From the NCBI RefSeq assembly GCF_008119665.1, contig NZ_CP043046.1, forward strand, positions 4,774,001 to 4,838,000: 64,000 bases of DNA. The letters run 5' to 3'. The stretch comes from Pigmentiphaga aceris (GTDB lineage: Bacteria; Pseudomonadota; Gammaproteobacteria; Burkholderiales; Burkholderiaceae_B). The translations under genes were made by a program, and so were the position numbers. Within the stretch, counting starts at the first letter, position 1; each line of letters begins with the position of its first letter. The notes under the pieces are model-generated. The model did not search any database. It saw nothing but the letters and a program-made list of their open reading frames with translations, and was not told the DNA's origin. Below, piece by piece: positions 46,397 through 55,056 of this stretch.

Positions 46397-47038
46397 TTAC
46401 TTGCTGGCGTACAGGTAGATCTCGACACGACGGTTTTCGGCGCGGCCGGCAACCGTGTTGTTGTCGGCGATCGGATCATTCTGGCCACGGCCTTCGGTCG
46501 TGATGCGATTGGATGCAACACCCAGACGCGAGATGTTGTTGGCCACGGCACCGGCACGATTCAGCGACAGGGTCTGGTTCGATGCGGCTTGACCAGTGCT
46601 GTCAGTGTGGCCGACGACCTTGGCGCGCAGTTCCGGGTTGGCGGCCAGATTGCGGGCCACGCTTTCCATGACCGGGCGCAGTTCGGGCTTGACGACATAG
46701 CTGCCCGTGTCGAACGACACCGTGCTGGGGATGTTGACCTTCAGCGAACCGTCGGACTGCTCGGCAACGCCGACGCCCAGGTCACGTGCGCCAGAGTTTT
46801 CGACGTCACCGCGGATGCGGCTCCAGTTGTAGCCGACGACGCCGCCAGCGACGGCACCAAGGCCGGCACCGACTGCAGCGCCACGACCGCCACCGAACAA
46901 AGCGCCCAGGCCGGCACCGGCAACGGCACCTGCGCCCGTACCGGCAGCAGTGTTGGTCTGTTGCGGCGTTGCGCAACCGGCAATGAGCGCGCCCGTGGCG
47001 AGAACGATGGCGAGCTTGGAAAGGGTGCGTGCTTGCAT
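46397..47038 (-). CDS. OmpA-family outer-membrane lipoprotein with glycine zipper
   Basis: 213 residues. Signal peptide with lipobox LIAGC, lipidated Cys22; a glycine-zipper segment (about 33-70, repeated GAGLGALFGG / GAGLGAVAGG); and a C-terminal OmpA peptidoglycan-binding domain with GHTDSTG at 143-149 and NRRVEIY at 202-208. It likely anchors the outer membrane to the cell wall. AGGAG lies 7 nt before the ATG. It is a monocistronic gene with its own terminator. Confidence 0.93.
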   Translation of the reverse strand: MQARTLSKLAIVLATGALIAGCATPQQTNTAAGTGAGAVAGAGLGALFGGGRGAAVGAGLGAVAGGVVGYNWSRIRGDVENSGARDLGVGVAEQSDGSLKVNIPSTVSFDTGSYVVKPELRPVMESVARNLAANPELRAKVVGHTDSTGQAASNQTLSLNRAGAVANNISRLGVASNRITTEGRGQNDPIADNNTVAGRAENRRVEIYLYASK

Positions 47039-47218
47039 GGATGACTCCTGATTATGGGTGGCTCACGGTAGAGCAGTGTCACCGTTGAGCCATCGTAACC
47101 GTCGCCTCCGTCACGGGAGGCAACACTTTGTATGGGAACCCTTCAGCAGTATCCGTGCCTTAGGCACCCTGCCGTCGAGTCAGCGCGGCCTACGCCGCCT
47201 GACCCAACCCAACCATAA

Positions 47219-47497
47219 TTACTTGCTTTGCAGCGCTTGCGTCAACAGGCTGTCGACCAATTCGTTCAAGCTTACGCCACGTTCGACCGCGGTTTCGCGC
47301 AGGGTATTGGCCAGCGTCTGCGGCAGTTTCACTGCGAACGGCACCAGACCCAGCGCCTGATCGCGCTTGCGCTGTTCACGGCGGTCTTGCTCGGACAGCA
47401 GCTGTGCACCCGCGCCGAAACGTGCAGGCGTGCTGGCCTGCTTCAGCTGGCCCGTGAGCTTCAGGGCCTTGTTCTTTTCCAGATCGGTTTTTTTCAT
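47219..47497 (-). CDS. Small RHH-like hypothetical protein
   Basis: 92 residues. The basic N-terminal half (KKTDLEKNKALKLTGQLKQA) is followed by a C-terminal VKLPQTLANTLRETAVERGV / SLNELVDSLLTQALQ pattern, which has the strand-helix-helix look of ribbon-helix-helix DNA-binding proteins. No toxin gene is adjacent, so it is not obviously an antitoxin. Function unknown; DNA binding is an inference from the fold pattern. Confidence 0.65.
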   Translation of the reverse strand: MKKTDLEKNKALKLTGQLKQASTPARFGAGAQLLSEQDRREQRKRDQALGLVPFAVKLPQTLANTLRETAVERGVSLNELVDSLLTQALQSK

Positions 47498-47575
47498 GAC
47501 GGGGGCGCGTCAGACATTCGCGCTAAACATTGACAGGCCGCTACTGTAACGCGTGGCGGCTTGCCGCATTGATGC

Positions 47576-47935
47576 TTATCGCAGGGTCAGTGACAAGGCG
47601 GTCGTCATCAAGGCCAAGCCCACGCTGGGCACCGCCGCCCGCAGCCCAAGCCGGGGGACATAGGCCAACAGCAATGCCAGGGTCAGCGCGGCCAGGGTCA
47701 AGCCGCCCAGCCAGTACAGACTGCCGAACGCCCAGCCGGCACCGGCAACATTCATGGCCAAGGACAGTACCAGCGCAAGGCTGCCCACCATCTGCATGGT
47801 GCGTCGCAAACTTGGCGACGGTGATTCTCCACGTCCGAAGGCGTCTGCGTAGTGACGGTCCATGGCCAATGCCAAGGCGGCGAACCCGGCATAGGCGAAA
47901 AAGATGCCGGCAACCGAGGCGCAAGATGAGTTCAT
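47576..47935 (-). CDS. DUF3325-like membrane protein
   Basis: 119 residues with four transmembrane segments (SVAGIFFAYAGFAALALAM, MVGSLALVLSLAMNVAG, LGGLTLAALTLALLLAYV, VPSVGLALMTTALSLTL). The pattern matches DUF3325, a family usually encoded with PepSY-associated TM proteins in iron-uptake loci. ATG 47935 overlaps the stop of the PepSY gene, so the two are translationally coupled and probably function together. Confidence 0.75.
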   Translation of the reverse strand: MNSSCASVAGIFFAYAGFAALALAMDRHYADAFGRGESPSPSLRRTMQMVGSLALVLSLAMNVAGAGWAFGSLYWLGGLTLAALTLALLLAYVPRLGLRAAVPSVGLALMTTALSLTLR

Positions 47936-49623
47936 GTTGCCTCCTGCGTCACAGACGCAATGGTAGGTTGAGGGGCAGCTTTGGGCGCGGTCTTTGATGC
48001 GGCTGTTGCTGCGGCCGCGGCCGCGGGACTGCCAGCCGGCTTGCGCACCACTGGCTTGTTGCCGCGACGATGCAGCACCCAGGCAATACTGGCCAGCCCG
48101 ACGCCCAAGACCAGAACGGTCATATCGAAGCCTACCAAGGCCCAGCGTCCGGCCAGCGCGTTGGCAAACAGATTCGACGGCGAGGTCAGTGCGTTCAGCA
48201 CCGGCAACGCCATCCACATGACGGCGGCCAGCGCCATCTGCCAGACCCACATGAGACGGGTCGGCCAGATCAGGCCGGCAAGCAGCGACACGCCCCAGCC
48301 GATGAAGAACATCATGATCTCGTTGGCGATGCGGTCAGGCATGGGCACCGGCAACAGGCGGTTGCCCCAGAAATACGCGGCAATCGCGATCGGAATACCG
48401 GCAATCGACCCGATGTTCAGACCATCCACCAGGCGCACGCCCCAGCCGACACGCCCGCCGGCAGCCAGTTTCTTGGCGTACTTCTGCCGCTCTTTGACCG
48501 CCCACAAGACCACGCCCGAGGCGACCATCACGCAACCGGCAAGCGCCGACAGGAAGAACAAGGCGCGCAGCAGGGGCTGTGCAAACGTGGCGGCGTGCAG
48601 GCCGTACATCACACCGCGTGTCTGGACCGCAGGCCGCGCGTCATCCCGCGTTTCCGACAGCAATGCACCACTTGCCGACGAGAAGGTCATGGTGTCGGAT
48701 GAGGTCACCGAGATGCGGCCGCCATTGTCACGGGTCAGCATCAAGGTGCCGTTCGGGTCACCGGGCAAGGTAATGGTGATACGGCCAGGCGCGTCACCGT
48801 CCCACCGTCCGGCCGACTGCGCCAGCATGGGTGCCAGATCAGCGAACGGAACACCGCTGCCGGTGCGCGTGGTATTCGCTGGCTGGCGCGACGGGAAGAC
48901 CTCGGCAAAGAAAGCGTTGGTGTCGCCCTTGTACACAGCCTGCGTACCCCAGGGCATGTACAGGAACATCAGCGTGATCAGACCGGTATAGGTGATCATC
49001 AGGTGATACGGCAGCGCCAGCACCGCCGACGCGTTGTGCGCATCGAGCCAGGACCGCTGACCCTTCTTCGGGCGGAACGTAAAGAAGTCCTTGAAGATCC
49101 GCTTGTGGGTGATGATGCCGCTGATGATCGCCACCAGCATGAACATAGCGCAAAAGCCCACGATCCAGCGTCCCCACAACACGGGGATGTGATGCAGATC
49201 GAAGTGGAAGCGGTACAGGAAATCGCCGCCCCGGGTTTCACGCGCAGGTGCCGTCAATGCGCCGGTGGCAGGGTCAAGCGTGGCCGTCTGGCGGCGTCTG
49301 CGGGGATTCGGGGTTTCGCCTGCGGGCGTCGGATCGGTCCAGCTCAGGCGCAAGCTTGCGTTGCGCGGGTCGGGCAAGGTCATGTCCCAGCGGACGGCTT
49401 GCGGGGCACGCTTGGACAAGTAGTCCAGTCCTTGCTGCACGGCGATGGTGGGGGGAACTGCCTGCGTAGACAGGCTGTGCAGCTCGGGCTTCATCCACAG
49501 CGAGATTTCCTCGCGGTAGTACGCCGCCGTACCCGTGGCAAACACGGCAAACAAAATCCAGCCAACAAGCAAACCCGACCAGGTGTGCAACCACGCCATC
49601 GACTGGCGGAATCCTTCTTTCAC
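47932..49623 (-). CDS. PepSY-associated transmembrane protein
   Basis: 563 residues. A first membrane segment begins WLHTWSGLLVGWILFAVFAT, a long periplasmic PepSY-containing part follows, and further membrane helices lie in the second half (FMLVAIISGIITHKRIF, FLSALAGCVMVASGVVLW, FDMTVLVLGVGLASIAWVL). The C-terminus is an Ala/Thr/Pro-rich tail. Start GTG 49623 with AGGGGC upstream; the longer frame to 49764 runs over a Fur-like site. The family is tied to ferri-siderophore reduction or handling. No TonB receptor is adjacent here. Confidence 0.83.
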   Translation of the reverse strand: MKEGFRQSMAWLHTWSGLLVGWILFAVFATGTAAYYREEISLWMKPELHSLSTQAVPPTIAVQQGLDYLSKRAPQAVRWDMTLPDPRNASLRLSWTDPTPAGETPNPRRRRQTATLDPATGALTAPARETRGGDFLYRFHFDLHHIPVLWGRWIVGFCAMFMLVAIISGIITHKRIFKDFFTFRPKKGQRSWLDAHNASAVLALPYHLMITYTGLITLMFLYMPWGTQAVYKGDTNAFFAEVFPSRQPANTTRTGSGVPFADLAPMLAQSAGRWDGDAPGRITITLPGDPNGTLMLTRDNGGRISVTSSDTMTFSSASGALLSETRDDARPAVQTRGVMYGLHAATFAQPLLRALFFLSALAGCVMVASGVVLWAVKERQKYAKKLAAGGRVGWGVRLVDGLNIGSIAGIPIAIAAYFWGNRLLPVPMPDRIANEIMMFFIGWGVSLLAGLIWPTRLMWVWQMALAAVMWMALPVLNALTSPSNLFANALAGRWALVGFDMTVLVLGVGLASIAWVLHRRGNKPVVRKPAGSPAAAAAATAASKTAPKAAPQPTIASVTQEAT

Positions 49624-49683
49624 GCAACGCCCCTGACCTGCTGTTCGCCTTGGCACATGCAGCTGGCCTTGGACGAATGATTT

Positions 49684-49700
49684 TGAGAATGGTTCGCATT
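49684..49700 (-). promoter_or_regulatory. Candidate Fur box
   Basis: TGAGAATGGTTCGCATT matches the palindromic Fur-type pattern TGAGAATGATTCTCATT at 15 of 17 positions. It lies about 60 bp before the PepSY gene start, a normal place for iron repression. Confidence 0.6.
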
Positions 49701-49792
49701 GTATGCGTTTCCATCCTCGGTGCGGCGTGACGTGAACGGGTTGTTGCGCAGCGGGCACCACCATCAGGCACCCGCATGGACCTGGCGCGCGA

Positions 49793-50407
49793 TCAGGCCG
49801 TGAAGGGCGACGAGGCAGTCATCGACGGGCGTTGTGAAAAGCGCTCGAACCATGCAGCGGTCTTCGGGTTGCCGTCGCGCCAGGGGCGGTCAGCGAAACG
49901 GAAGTCCAGGTAATGCAGGGCGCAGCCGATGGTGATGGTGCCAATGTCGATGCGGTCGCCAAACTCACCGGCAATGGTCTCGATGGCCGCCAGGCTGACA
50001 TCGATCTTGGTCAGTTGGCCAGTCATCCACGCGTCCCACCGCAATTCCTCAGGGCGCATGAAGCCTTCGTAACGCGCAAGCAGTGCCGCATCCAGCAAGC
50101 CATCGCCAATGGCCTGCTCGCGCAGCGCGTTCCAGCGCGCCGGGCCAGCCGCCGGGAAGATGCGCTGCTTGCCATCGATGCTGTCGATGTACTCGCAGAT
50201 CACACGCGAATCGAACAAGGCCAGGCCGTCGTCGGTCACCAGGGTCGGGACCTTGCCGGTCGGGTTGTGGACAACGATAGTCTGGTCGGCCTTGATCGGG
50301 CTGGCCGCGCTGGGCAGCTTTTCAATGCGATCGGCCAAGCCGAGTTCACTCGCCACCACCATCACTTTGCGAACATATGGCGAGGCGGGCGAAAAGAACA
50401 GCTTCAT
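49793..50407 (-). CDS. Glutathione S-transferase, YibF-like
   Basis: 204 residues. The N-terminal thioredoxin fold starts MKLFFSPASPYVRKVMVVAS with Ser9 in the active-site position, and NPTGKVPTLVTDDG holds the cis-proline. SRVICEYID is the glutathione-contact helix, and the C-terminal helical domain includes TITIGCALHYLDFRF. This is a different class from the Cys10-type GST at 1981. AGGAG lies 5 nt before the ATG. Substrate unknown. Confidence 0.92.
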   Translation of the reverse strand: MKLFFSPASPYVRKVMVVASELGLADRIEKLPSAASPIKADQTIVVHNPTGKVPTLVTDDGLALFDSRVICEYIDSIDGKQRIFPAAGPARWNALREQAIGDGLLDAALLARYEGFMRPEELRWDAWMTGQLTKIDVSLAAIETIAGEFGDRIDIGTITIGCALHYLDFRFADRPWRDGNPKTAAWFERFSQRPSMTASSPFTA

Positions 50408-50532
50408 GACAACTCCTGGGGGCGATGGAAGCAGAAAAGCCTAGATTCTTTATTGCATGTAAACAATCTGCGGCTATCCCTTGACCTTGAAAACGTCGGT
50501 ATATATCTCTTGCAAAACAGTCGCGACATAAA

Positions 50533-50564
50533 AAAACCGCGACAAAGTTTGCTGTCGCGGTTTT
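50533..50564 (-). terminator. Intrinsic terminator (bidirectional shape)
   Basis: 12-bp perfect stem AAAACCGCGACA / TGTCGCGGTTTT with 8-nt loop, flanked by A and T runs. It ends the aldo/keto reductase transcript before the GST gene. Confidence 0.8.
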
Positions 50565-50577
50565 ATGTATACATACC

Positions 50578-50612
50578 GTGCAAGCAGGTGATGCAACATC
50601 ACTTGCTTGCAC
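50578..50612 (-). repeat. Hairpin adjoining the aldo/keto reductase stop
   Basis: 16-bp stem with one mismatch (50578-50593 against 50597-50612) and a 3-nt loop, 7 nt from the aldo/keto reductase stop. It precedes the terminator at 50533-50564, giving two hairpins in series. Confidence 0.7.
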
Positions 50613-50619
50613 AGGTCGA

Positions 50620-51669
50620 TCAGGGAGCCGGGTTCGGCTGACGGACGTGAATCTCGTCGATGCGTGCCAGCGTCTCGTTGCTGAGTTCGACATCGACCGA
50701 GGCGATGTTCTCTTTCAGTTGTTCCATCGTCGTCGCACCGATCAGCGTGCTGGTGGTGAACGGACGCTGGTTCACGAAGGCCAAGGCCAGTTGCGTCGGC
50801 GTCAGGCCCAATTGACGGGCCAGCTGGGCGTAATCACGTGCAGCCCATTGCGACTGCTCGTTGCTGTAACGAGCAAAGCGCGTGTAGCGGGCCAGGCGCG
50901 ATCCTTCGGGTCGTGCACCGTTCAGGTACTTGCCCGACAACACCCCGAAGGCCAGCGGCGAATAGGCCAGCAGGCCAACGCTGTCGCGATGGCTGAACTC
51001 GGACATGCCGATCTCGAAGGTCCGGTTCAACAGGCTGTAGGGGTTCTGCACGCTGACGATGCGCGGCAAGCCAAGGGTATCGGCCGCCTTCAGGTATTGC
51101 GCCAGCCCCCACGGGGTTTCGTTGGACACACCAACGTGGCGCACCTTGCCCGCCTTGACGAAGTCAGCCAGCACCGACAGCGTTTCCTCGATCGGCACCA
51201 CCGATGAATCCTCCACCCAGGGATAGGACAAGCGACCGAAGATATTCACGGTGCGGTCCGGCCAGTGCATCTGGTACAGGTCAACGTAATCGGTCTTCAG
51301 GCGCGCGAGGCTTGCGTCCAGCGCAGCGGTCAGGTTCTTGCGATCGAGCCAGGTGTCGCCGTCGCGGATGTGGCGCGGCTGATGCGGCATGCGCGCCGGG
51401 CCGGCGGCCTTGGTGGCCAGCACGATGTCCTGGCGGCGGCCGGTCTTGGCCAGCCAGGTACCGATGTATTCCTCGGTACGACCTTGGGTGGATGCCTGCG
51501 GGGGCACCGGGTACATCTCGGCGGTGTCGATCAGGTTGACGCCTTGAGACAGCGCGTAGTCGATCTGTTCGTGGGCTTCCTGCTCGGAATTCTGTTCACC
51601 CCAGGTCATCGTGCCCAGGCCAATCAGGCTTACGTCGATATCGGTACGGCCAAGCTTGCGGGTTTTCAT
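50620..51669 (-). CDS. tas: Aldo/keto reductase (Tas-like)
   Basis: 349-residue NADPH-dependent reductase of the Tas branch. The catalytic tetrad is visible: Asp48 and Tyr53 in LIDTAEMYP, Lys87 in LATKAAG, His135 in LYQMHWPDR. Cofactor-binding motifs near the C-terminus include STLIGATTMEQLKEN. ATG 51669 follows a weak ribosome site; the longer frame to 51750 is not supported. It is divergent from dodecin. Physiological substrate unknown. Confidence 0.92.
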   Translation of the reverse strand: MKTRKLGRTDIDVSLIGLGTMTWGEQNSEQEAHEQIDYALSQGVNLIDTAEMYPVPPQASTQGRTEEYIGTWLAKTGRRQDIVLATKAAGPARMPHQPRHIRDGDTWLDRKNLTAALDASLARLKTDYVDLYQMHWPDRTVNIFGRLSYPWVEDSSVVPIEETLSVLADFVKAGKVRHVGVSNETPWGLAQYLKAADTLGLPRIVSVQNPYSLLNRTFEIGMSEFSHRDSVGLLAYSPLAFGVLSGKYLNGARPEGSRLARYTRFARYSNEQSQWAARDYAQLARQLGLTPTQLALAFVNQRPFTTSTLIGATTMEQLKENIASVDVELSNETLARIDEIHVRQPNPAP

Positions 51670-51876
51670 CGGGAATCGCACTCCGGTTAAAGAATATCGC
51701 GCAGCGCCACGGCGATGCGCAGCCCTGCATGGTAAGCCCGCACGCTGCACTTGTGTCGCAGCACGGCATTCACAGAAGGGGTATCACCGGGCATGCGGCT
51801 TGCGACTTCATGCCTACCGTGGAAACCAGTGCGCCGATTTGGCCGGAAAGGGTCCACCCACCAGGAGCAGATATTC

Positions 51877-52095
51877 ATGAGCGACAACGTCTACAAAATC
51901 ATCGAACTGACGGGCGAATCCACCCAATCCGTCGAACATGCCGTGACGACCGCTGTGGAACGTGCAGCACGTACGCTTGACCACATTCGCTGGTTCGAAG
52001 TGATCGAGACACGCGGCAGCGTTCAGGATGGCAAGGTTGCGTCGTGGCAAGTCACGCTGAAGCTTGGCGTGCACTTGGATGATCGCAAGGGCTGA
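51877..52095 (+). CDS. Dodecin (flavin-binding protein)
   Basis: 72 residues, the usual dodecin length: MSDNVYKIIELTGESTQSVE, with TLDHIRWFEVIETRG containing the flavin-contact Trp and SWQVTLKLGVHLDD at the end. Dodecins form twelve-subunit shells that store or scavenge flavins. AGGAG at 51863-51867 precedes the ATG. The natural terminator of this gene appears to have been split by the IS element that follows. Confidence 0.95.
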   Translation: MSDNVYKIIELTGESTQSVEHAVTTAVERAARTLDHIRWFEVIETRGSVQDGKVASWQVTLKLGVHLDDRKG

Positions 52096-52159
52096 ACCCC
52101 CAGGGCTTAACGCTCAGCTTGCTGTGTCGGGTTGATGACCCAGGCAGCGAGTGTGGAAA

Positions 52160-52180
52160 AGGCGGACTGACGGTCCGCCT
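52160..52180 (+). repeat. Left copy of IS-flanking palindromic repeat
   Basis: 21-bp exact direct repeat of 53778-53798, itself a palindrome (AGGCGGAC - 5 nt - GTCCGCCT). It is preceded by AAAA but not followed by a T tract, so this copy is half of the former dodecin terminator. Interpreted as a target-site duplication. Confidence 0.8.
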
Positions 52181-53778
52181 CAGACTGCTGACAAAGCCTC
52201 CCGTAAAACGGAGGCTTTGTTCATAATTGGGTGATGTTAAGAGCACCGATCCCCCACCAGCACGAGCTGGAGATGGTGACGCTGGAGTCGTTGGTTCCGG
52301 CCGATCACCTGTTGCGCAAGATCGCGGCAGCGGTCGATTTTGAGTTCATCCGAGAGAAGGTTGCGCACCTGTACAGCATGAACAACGGCCGTCCGGCGCT
52401 GGATCCGGTGGTGATGTTCAAGCTGCTGTTCATTGGCTACCTGTTTGGGGTGCGCAGTGAACGGCAGTTGATGCGCGAGGTGCAGGTGAACGTGGCGTAT
52501 CGGTGGTTCATCGGTTTCCGGCTGACCGACAAGGTGCCCGATGCATCGACGTTCTCGCAGAACCGCAGGCGACGCTATACGGACACCTCGGTGTACCAGG
52601 AGATTTTTGACGAGATCGTGCGTCAGGCGATCGGGCGGGGGATGGTGGATGGCCGGGTGCTGTACACGGACAGCACTCACTTGAAGGCCAACGCCAGCAA
52701 GAAGAAATTCGACGTGGTGACGGTCGCACAAACACCCTCGGCATACTTGGCTGAGCTGGATGCGGCGGTCGATGCGGATCGGGCGCTACATGGCAAGCGG
52801 CCGCTCAAGCGTGACAGCGGCGACGATGATGCGGGCGGCAGCGCTGCCCAGACCAAGGACGTCAAGATCAGTCGTACAGATCCGGACAGCGGGTTCATGG
52901 TGCGTGACGACAAGCCGGTGGGGTTCTTCTACCTGGACCATCGCACGGTCGATGCGAAGTTCGCGATCATCACCGACACACACGTGACGTCAGGCTCGGT
53001 GCACGACAGCCAACCTTACTTGGCGAGGCTGGATCGGCAGCGCGAGCGCTTCGGCTTCGGTGTGCGCAAGGTAGGCCTGGACGCGGGGTACTACACGCCG
53101 ATGATCTGCCACGGGCTGCATGCGCGCGATATCCAAGGAGTAATGGGCTACCGCACGCCGAACCACAAGCCTGGGCTGTTCTACAAACGACAGTACACGT
53201 TCAACCGCTACCGCAACGAATATGTCTGCCCGGCTGGGCAGCGGCTGCCGTACAGCACCACCAATCGGGCGGGCTACCGCGAATACAAGTCAGACCCGAC
53301 GCAATGCCAGCAGTGCGAGGTACGCAGCCAGTGCACCAACAGCCAGAGCGCGATCAAGGTGGTCGTGCGCCACGTGTGGGAACGCGACAAGGAACTGGTT
53401 GACGCACGCCGCCACACGGACTGGGGTAAGAAGATATACGCCCGTCGCAAGGAAACTGTGGAGCGCAGCTTCGCCGATGCCAAGCAACTGCATGGGCACC
53501 GCTACGCGCGCATGCGCGGGCTGCGCAAGGTCGCCGAGCAATGCTTGCTGGCGGCGGCGGCGCAGAACATCAAGAAGATCGCCCTGGTGCTTGCGCGCCT
53601 TTTATTGCGCCTGCAGTGGTCGATATCGGCCCCTGTTGCGCCCTGGTGGCGCGCCCTGACCGCCCGTGCCGACGGATGGCTCGATAGCTGGCTGTCTGCA
53701 CAACCCGCCGCGCTCGCTGCTTGATCCCCAAAAAACAAAACCCCACGTCCGAAAACGGGGGGTTGGTCAGCAGTCTGA
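52180..53778 (+). mobile_element. IS1182-family insertion sequence, intact
   Basis: About 1.6 kb. Perfect 13-bp terminal inverted repeats TCAGACTGCTGAC (52180-52192) and GTCAGCAGTCTGA (53766-53778), one full-length transposase, and a flanking 21-bp direct repeat at 52160-52180 and 53778-53798. The last base of each inverted repeat is shared with the direct repeat, so the boundary is exact to one base. Just inside the left end a 9-bp hairpin (52193-52201 / 52210-52218) could block outside transcription into the transposase. Confidence 0.88.
52231..53724 (+). CDS. IS1182-family transposase
   Basis: Up to 497 residues. The N-terminal DUF772-like domain has ESLVPADHLLRKIAAAVDF and the DALDPVV-type block GRPALDPVVMFKLL. 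The DDE catalytic core shows Asp in VLYTDSTHLKAN, Asp in VGLDAGYYTP and Glu in KETVERSFADAKQLHGHRY, and a zinc-ribbon-like Cys cluster (QCQQCEVRSQC) lies between. No frameshift or stop, so it may be active. GTG 52231 or ATG 52234 start it; the inner ATG is the likelier. It runs in the same direction as dodecin. Confidence 0.93.
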   Translation: MMLRAPIPHQHELEMVTLESLVPADHLLRKIAAAVDFEFIREKVAHLYSMNNGRPALDPVVMFKLLFIGYLFGVRSERQLMREVQVNVAYRWFIGFRLTDKVPDASTFSQNRRRRYTDTSVYQEIFDEIVRQAIGRGMVDGRVLYTDSTHLKANASKKKFDVVTVAQTPSAYLAELDAAVDADRALHGKRPLKRDSGDDDAGGSAAQTKDVKISRTDPDSGFMVRDDKPVGFFYLDHRTVDAKFAIITDTHVTSGSVHDSQPYLARLDRQRERFGFGVRKVGLDAGYYTPMICHGLHARDIQGVMGYRTPNHKPGLFYKRQYTFNRYRNEYVCPAGQRLPYSTTNRAGYREYKSDPTQCQQCEVRSQCTNSQSAIKVVVRHVWERDKELVDARRHTDWGKKIYARRKETVERSFADAKQLHGHRYARMRGLRKVAEQCLLAAAAQNIKKIALVLARLLLRLQWSISAPVAPWWRALTARADGWLDSWLSAQPAALAA

Positions 53779-53802
53779 GGCGGACTGACGGTCCGCCTTT
53801 TT
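53778..53802 (+). terminator. Right copy of palindromic repeat with T tract
   Basis: The same palindrome as 52160-52180 followed by TTTTT (53798-53802), so this copy is a complete intrinsic terminator. It now ends the transposase transcript and was presumably the dodecin terminator before insertion. Confidence 0.8.
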
Positions 53803-54023
53803 GCATTTTCATACGCATGTTGAACATGGCTGGCATCACTTTGACCGAATTGTCTGCCCCAGCAATATCCACATGAAAACTGCGTCTTAGTACTTGAATT
53901 CATGAGCATTTTCTCTTGATGCCACACGGCACGTGCACACCATTCCCTTACTCACCCCGGGGGCTGCGGCCAGTTCAACACCTCACTCGTGCTACGTTTC
54001 CTGCTTTTGGACCTGGACCCGCC
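53803..54023. promoter_or_regulatory. Upstream region of serine acetyltransferase gene
   Basis: 221 bases with an AT-richer first half (53803-53920), likely holding the promoter of the serine acetyltransferase. A frame open from 53916 would extend that protein by 36 residues; its composition does not look like the family. Nothing else is recognisable. Confidence 0.4.
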
Positions 54024-54974
54024 GTGAGCGACACCTCGCACCCGAAGACCACCTCAGCCCCCAGCTGGCAACTGGACCGCATCGTCGATGAACTGCGCAG
54101 TGCCCGCGCCCGTTGGCGTGGTGAGAATGGCCGCAATCGCGACTTCGATGCCCGCGACCTGCCTGCGCGTGAAGCGGTGCGTGATGTCATGGAAGCGCTC
54201 TGTGGGGTCTTGTTCCCGATGCGTCTGGGTCCGGTGGACCTGCGGGCGGAAAGCGAAGATTTCTATATCGGCCACACGCTCGACCTGACGCTCAATACCT
54301 TGCTTGCACAAGCCCGGCTGGAATTGGGACATACGGCGCGCCGTGAAGGTGCCGATGACCATGAGATCGAAGCGCGCGCGGTAGCGATCATTCAGGAGTT
54401 CGCCCTGGCCTTGCCAGGTCTGCGCGCACTGCTGGATACCGACGTGCTGGCGGCCTATCGTGGCGACCCGGCCGCGCACAGTGTGGACGAGGTGCTGCTG
54501 TGCTATCCGGGCGTGCTGGCCATCATCCACCACCGCATGGCACACCAGTTGTACGGCACCGGCCTGCCGCTGCTGGCGCGCATCATTGCGGAACTGGCGC
54601 ATTCGGTGACTGGCATCGACATCCACCCCGGCGCGACCATCGGCAACAGCTTCTTCATCGACCACGGTACGGGCGTGGTGATCGGCGAGACGGCCATCAT
54701 TGGTGACAACGTGCGCATCTACCAGGCAGTTACGCTGGGTGCCAAACGCTTCCCCACCGATGCTACCGGCGGTCTGCAAAAAGGACATCCGCGCCATCCG
54801 ATTCTGGAAGACGATGTGGTCATCTATGCAGGCGCAACGATTCTGGGTCGTGTGACCATTGGCAAGGGCTCGACCATTGGCGGCAATGTGTGGCTGACAC
54901 GCAGTGTGCCGCCACACAGCAACGTGACGCAGGCCAATCTGCTGAACGAAGTCGGTGGCAAAGATGGGCTGTAA
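54024..54974 (+). CDS. cysE: Serine O-acetyltransferase
   Basis: 316 residues from GTG 54024. It acetylates L-serine to O-acetylserine, the first step of cysteine synthesis. An N-terminal helical domain (to about 195) is followed by the left-handed beta-helix of hexapeptide repeats: HPGATIGNSFFIDHGTGVVI, ETAIIGDNVRIYQAVTLGA and RVTIGKGSTIGGNVW. The long form resembles the EpsC type rather than short CysE. The start lacks a good ribosome site, and a longer frame exists, so the N-terminus is uncertain. Its upstream neighbour is the IS element. Confidence 0.9.
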   Translation: MSDTSHPKTTSAPSWQLDRIVDELRSARARWRGENGRNRDFDARDLPAREAVRDVMEALCGVLFPMRLGPVDLRAESEDFYIGHTLDLTLNTLLAQARLELGHTARREGADDHEIEARAVAIIQEFALALPGLRALLDTDVLAAYRGDPAAHSVDEVLLCYPGVLAIIHHRMAHQLYGTGLPLLARIIAELAHSVTGIDIHPGATIGNSFFIDHGTGVVIGETAIIGDNVRIYQAVTLGAKRFPTDATGGLQKGHPRHPILEDDVVIYAGATILGRVTIGKGSTIGGNVWLTRSVPPHSNVTQANLLNEVGGKDGL

Positions 54975-55056
54975 GCGCTAAGCGCGTGTGTCCAGCCAAG
55001 TGCTGGGCACGCAGCCTGCGGGACGGTGCACACTTATCTTGTGCACGAGTTTTTTG

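Noticed and set aside
47219..47497. Antitoxin of a toxin-antitoxin pair
   Set aside because: The RHH-like C-terminus fits, but no small toxin-like gene is adjacent on either side.
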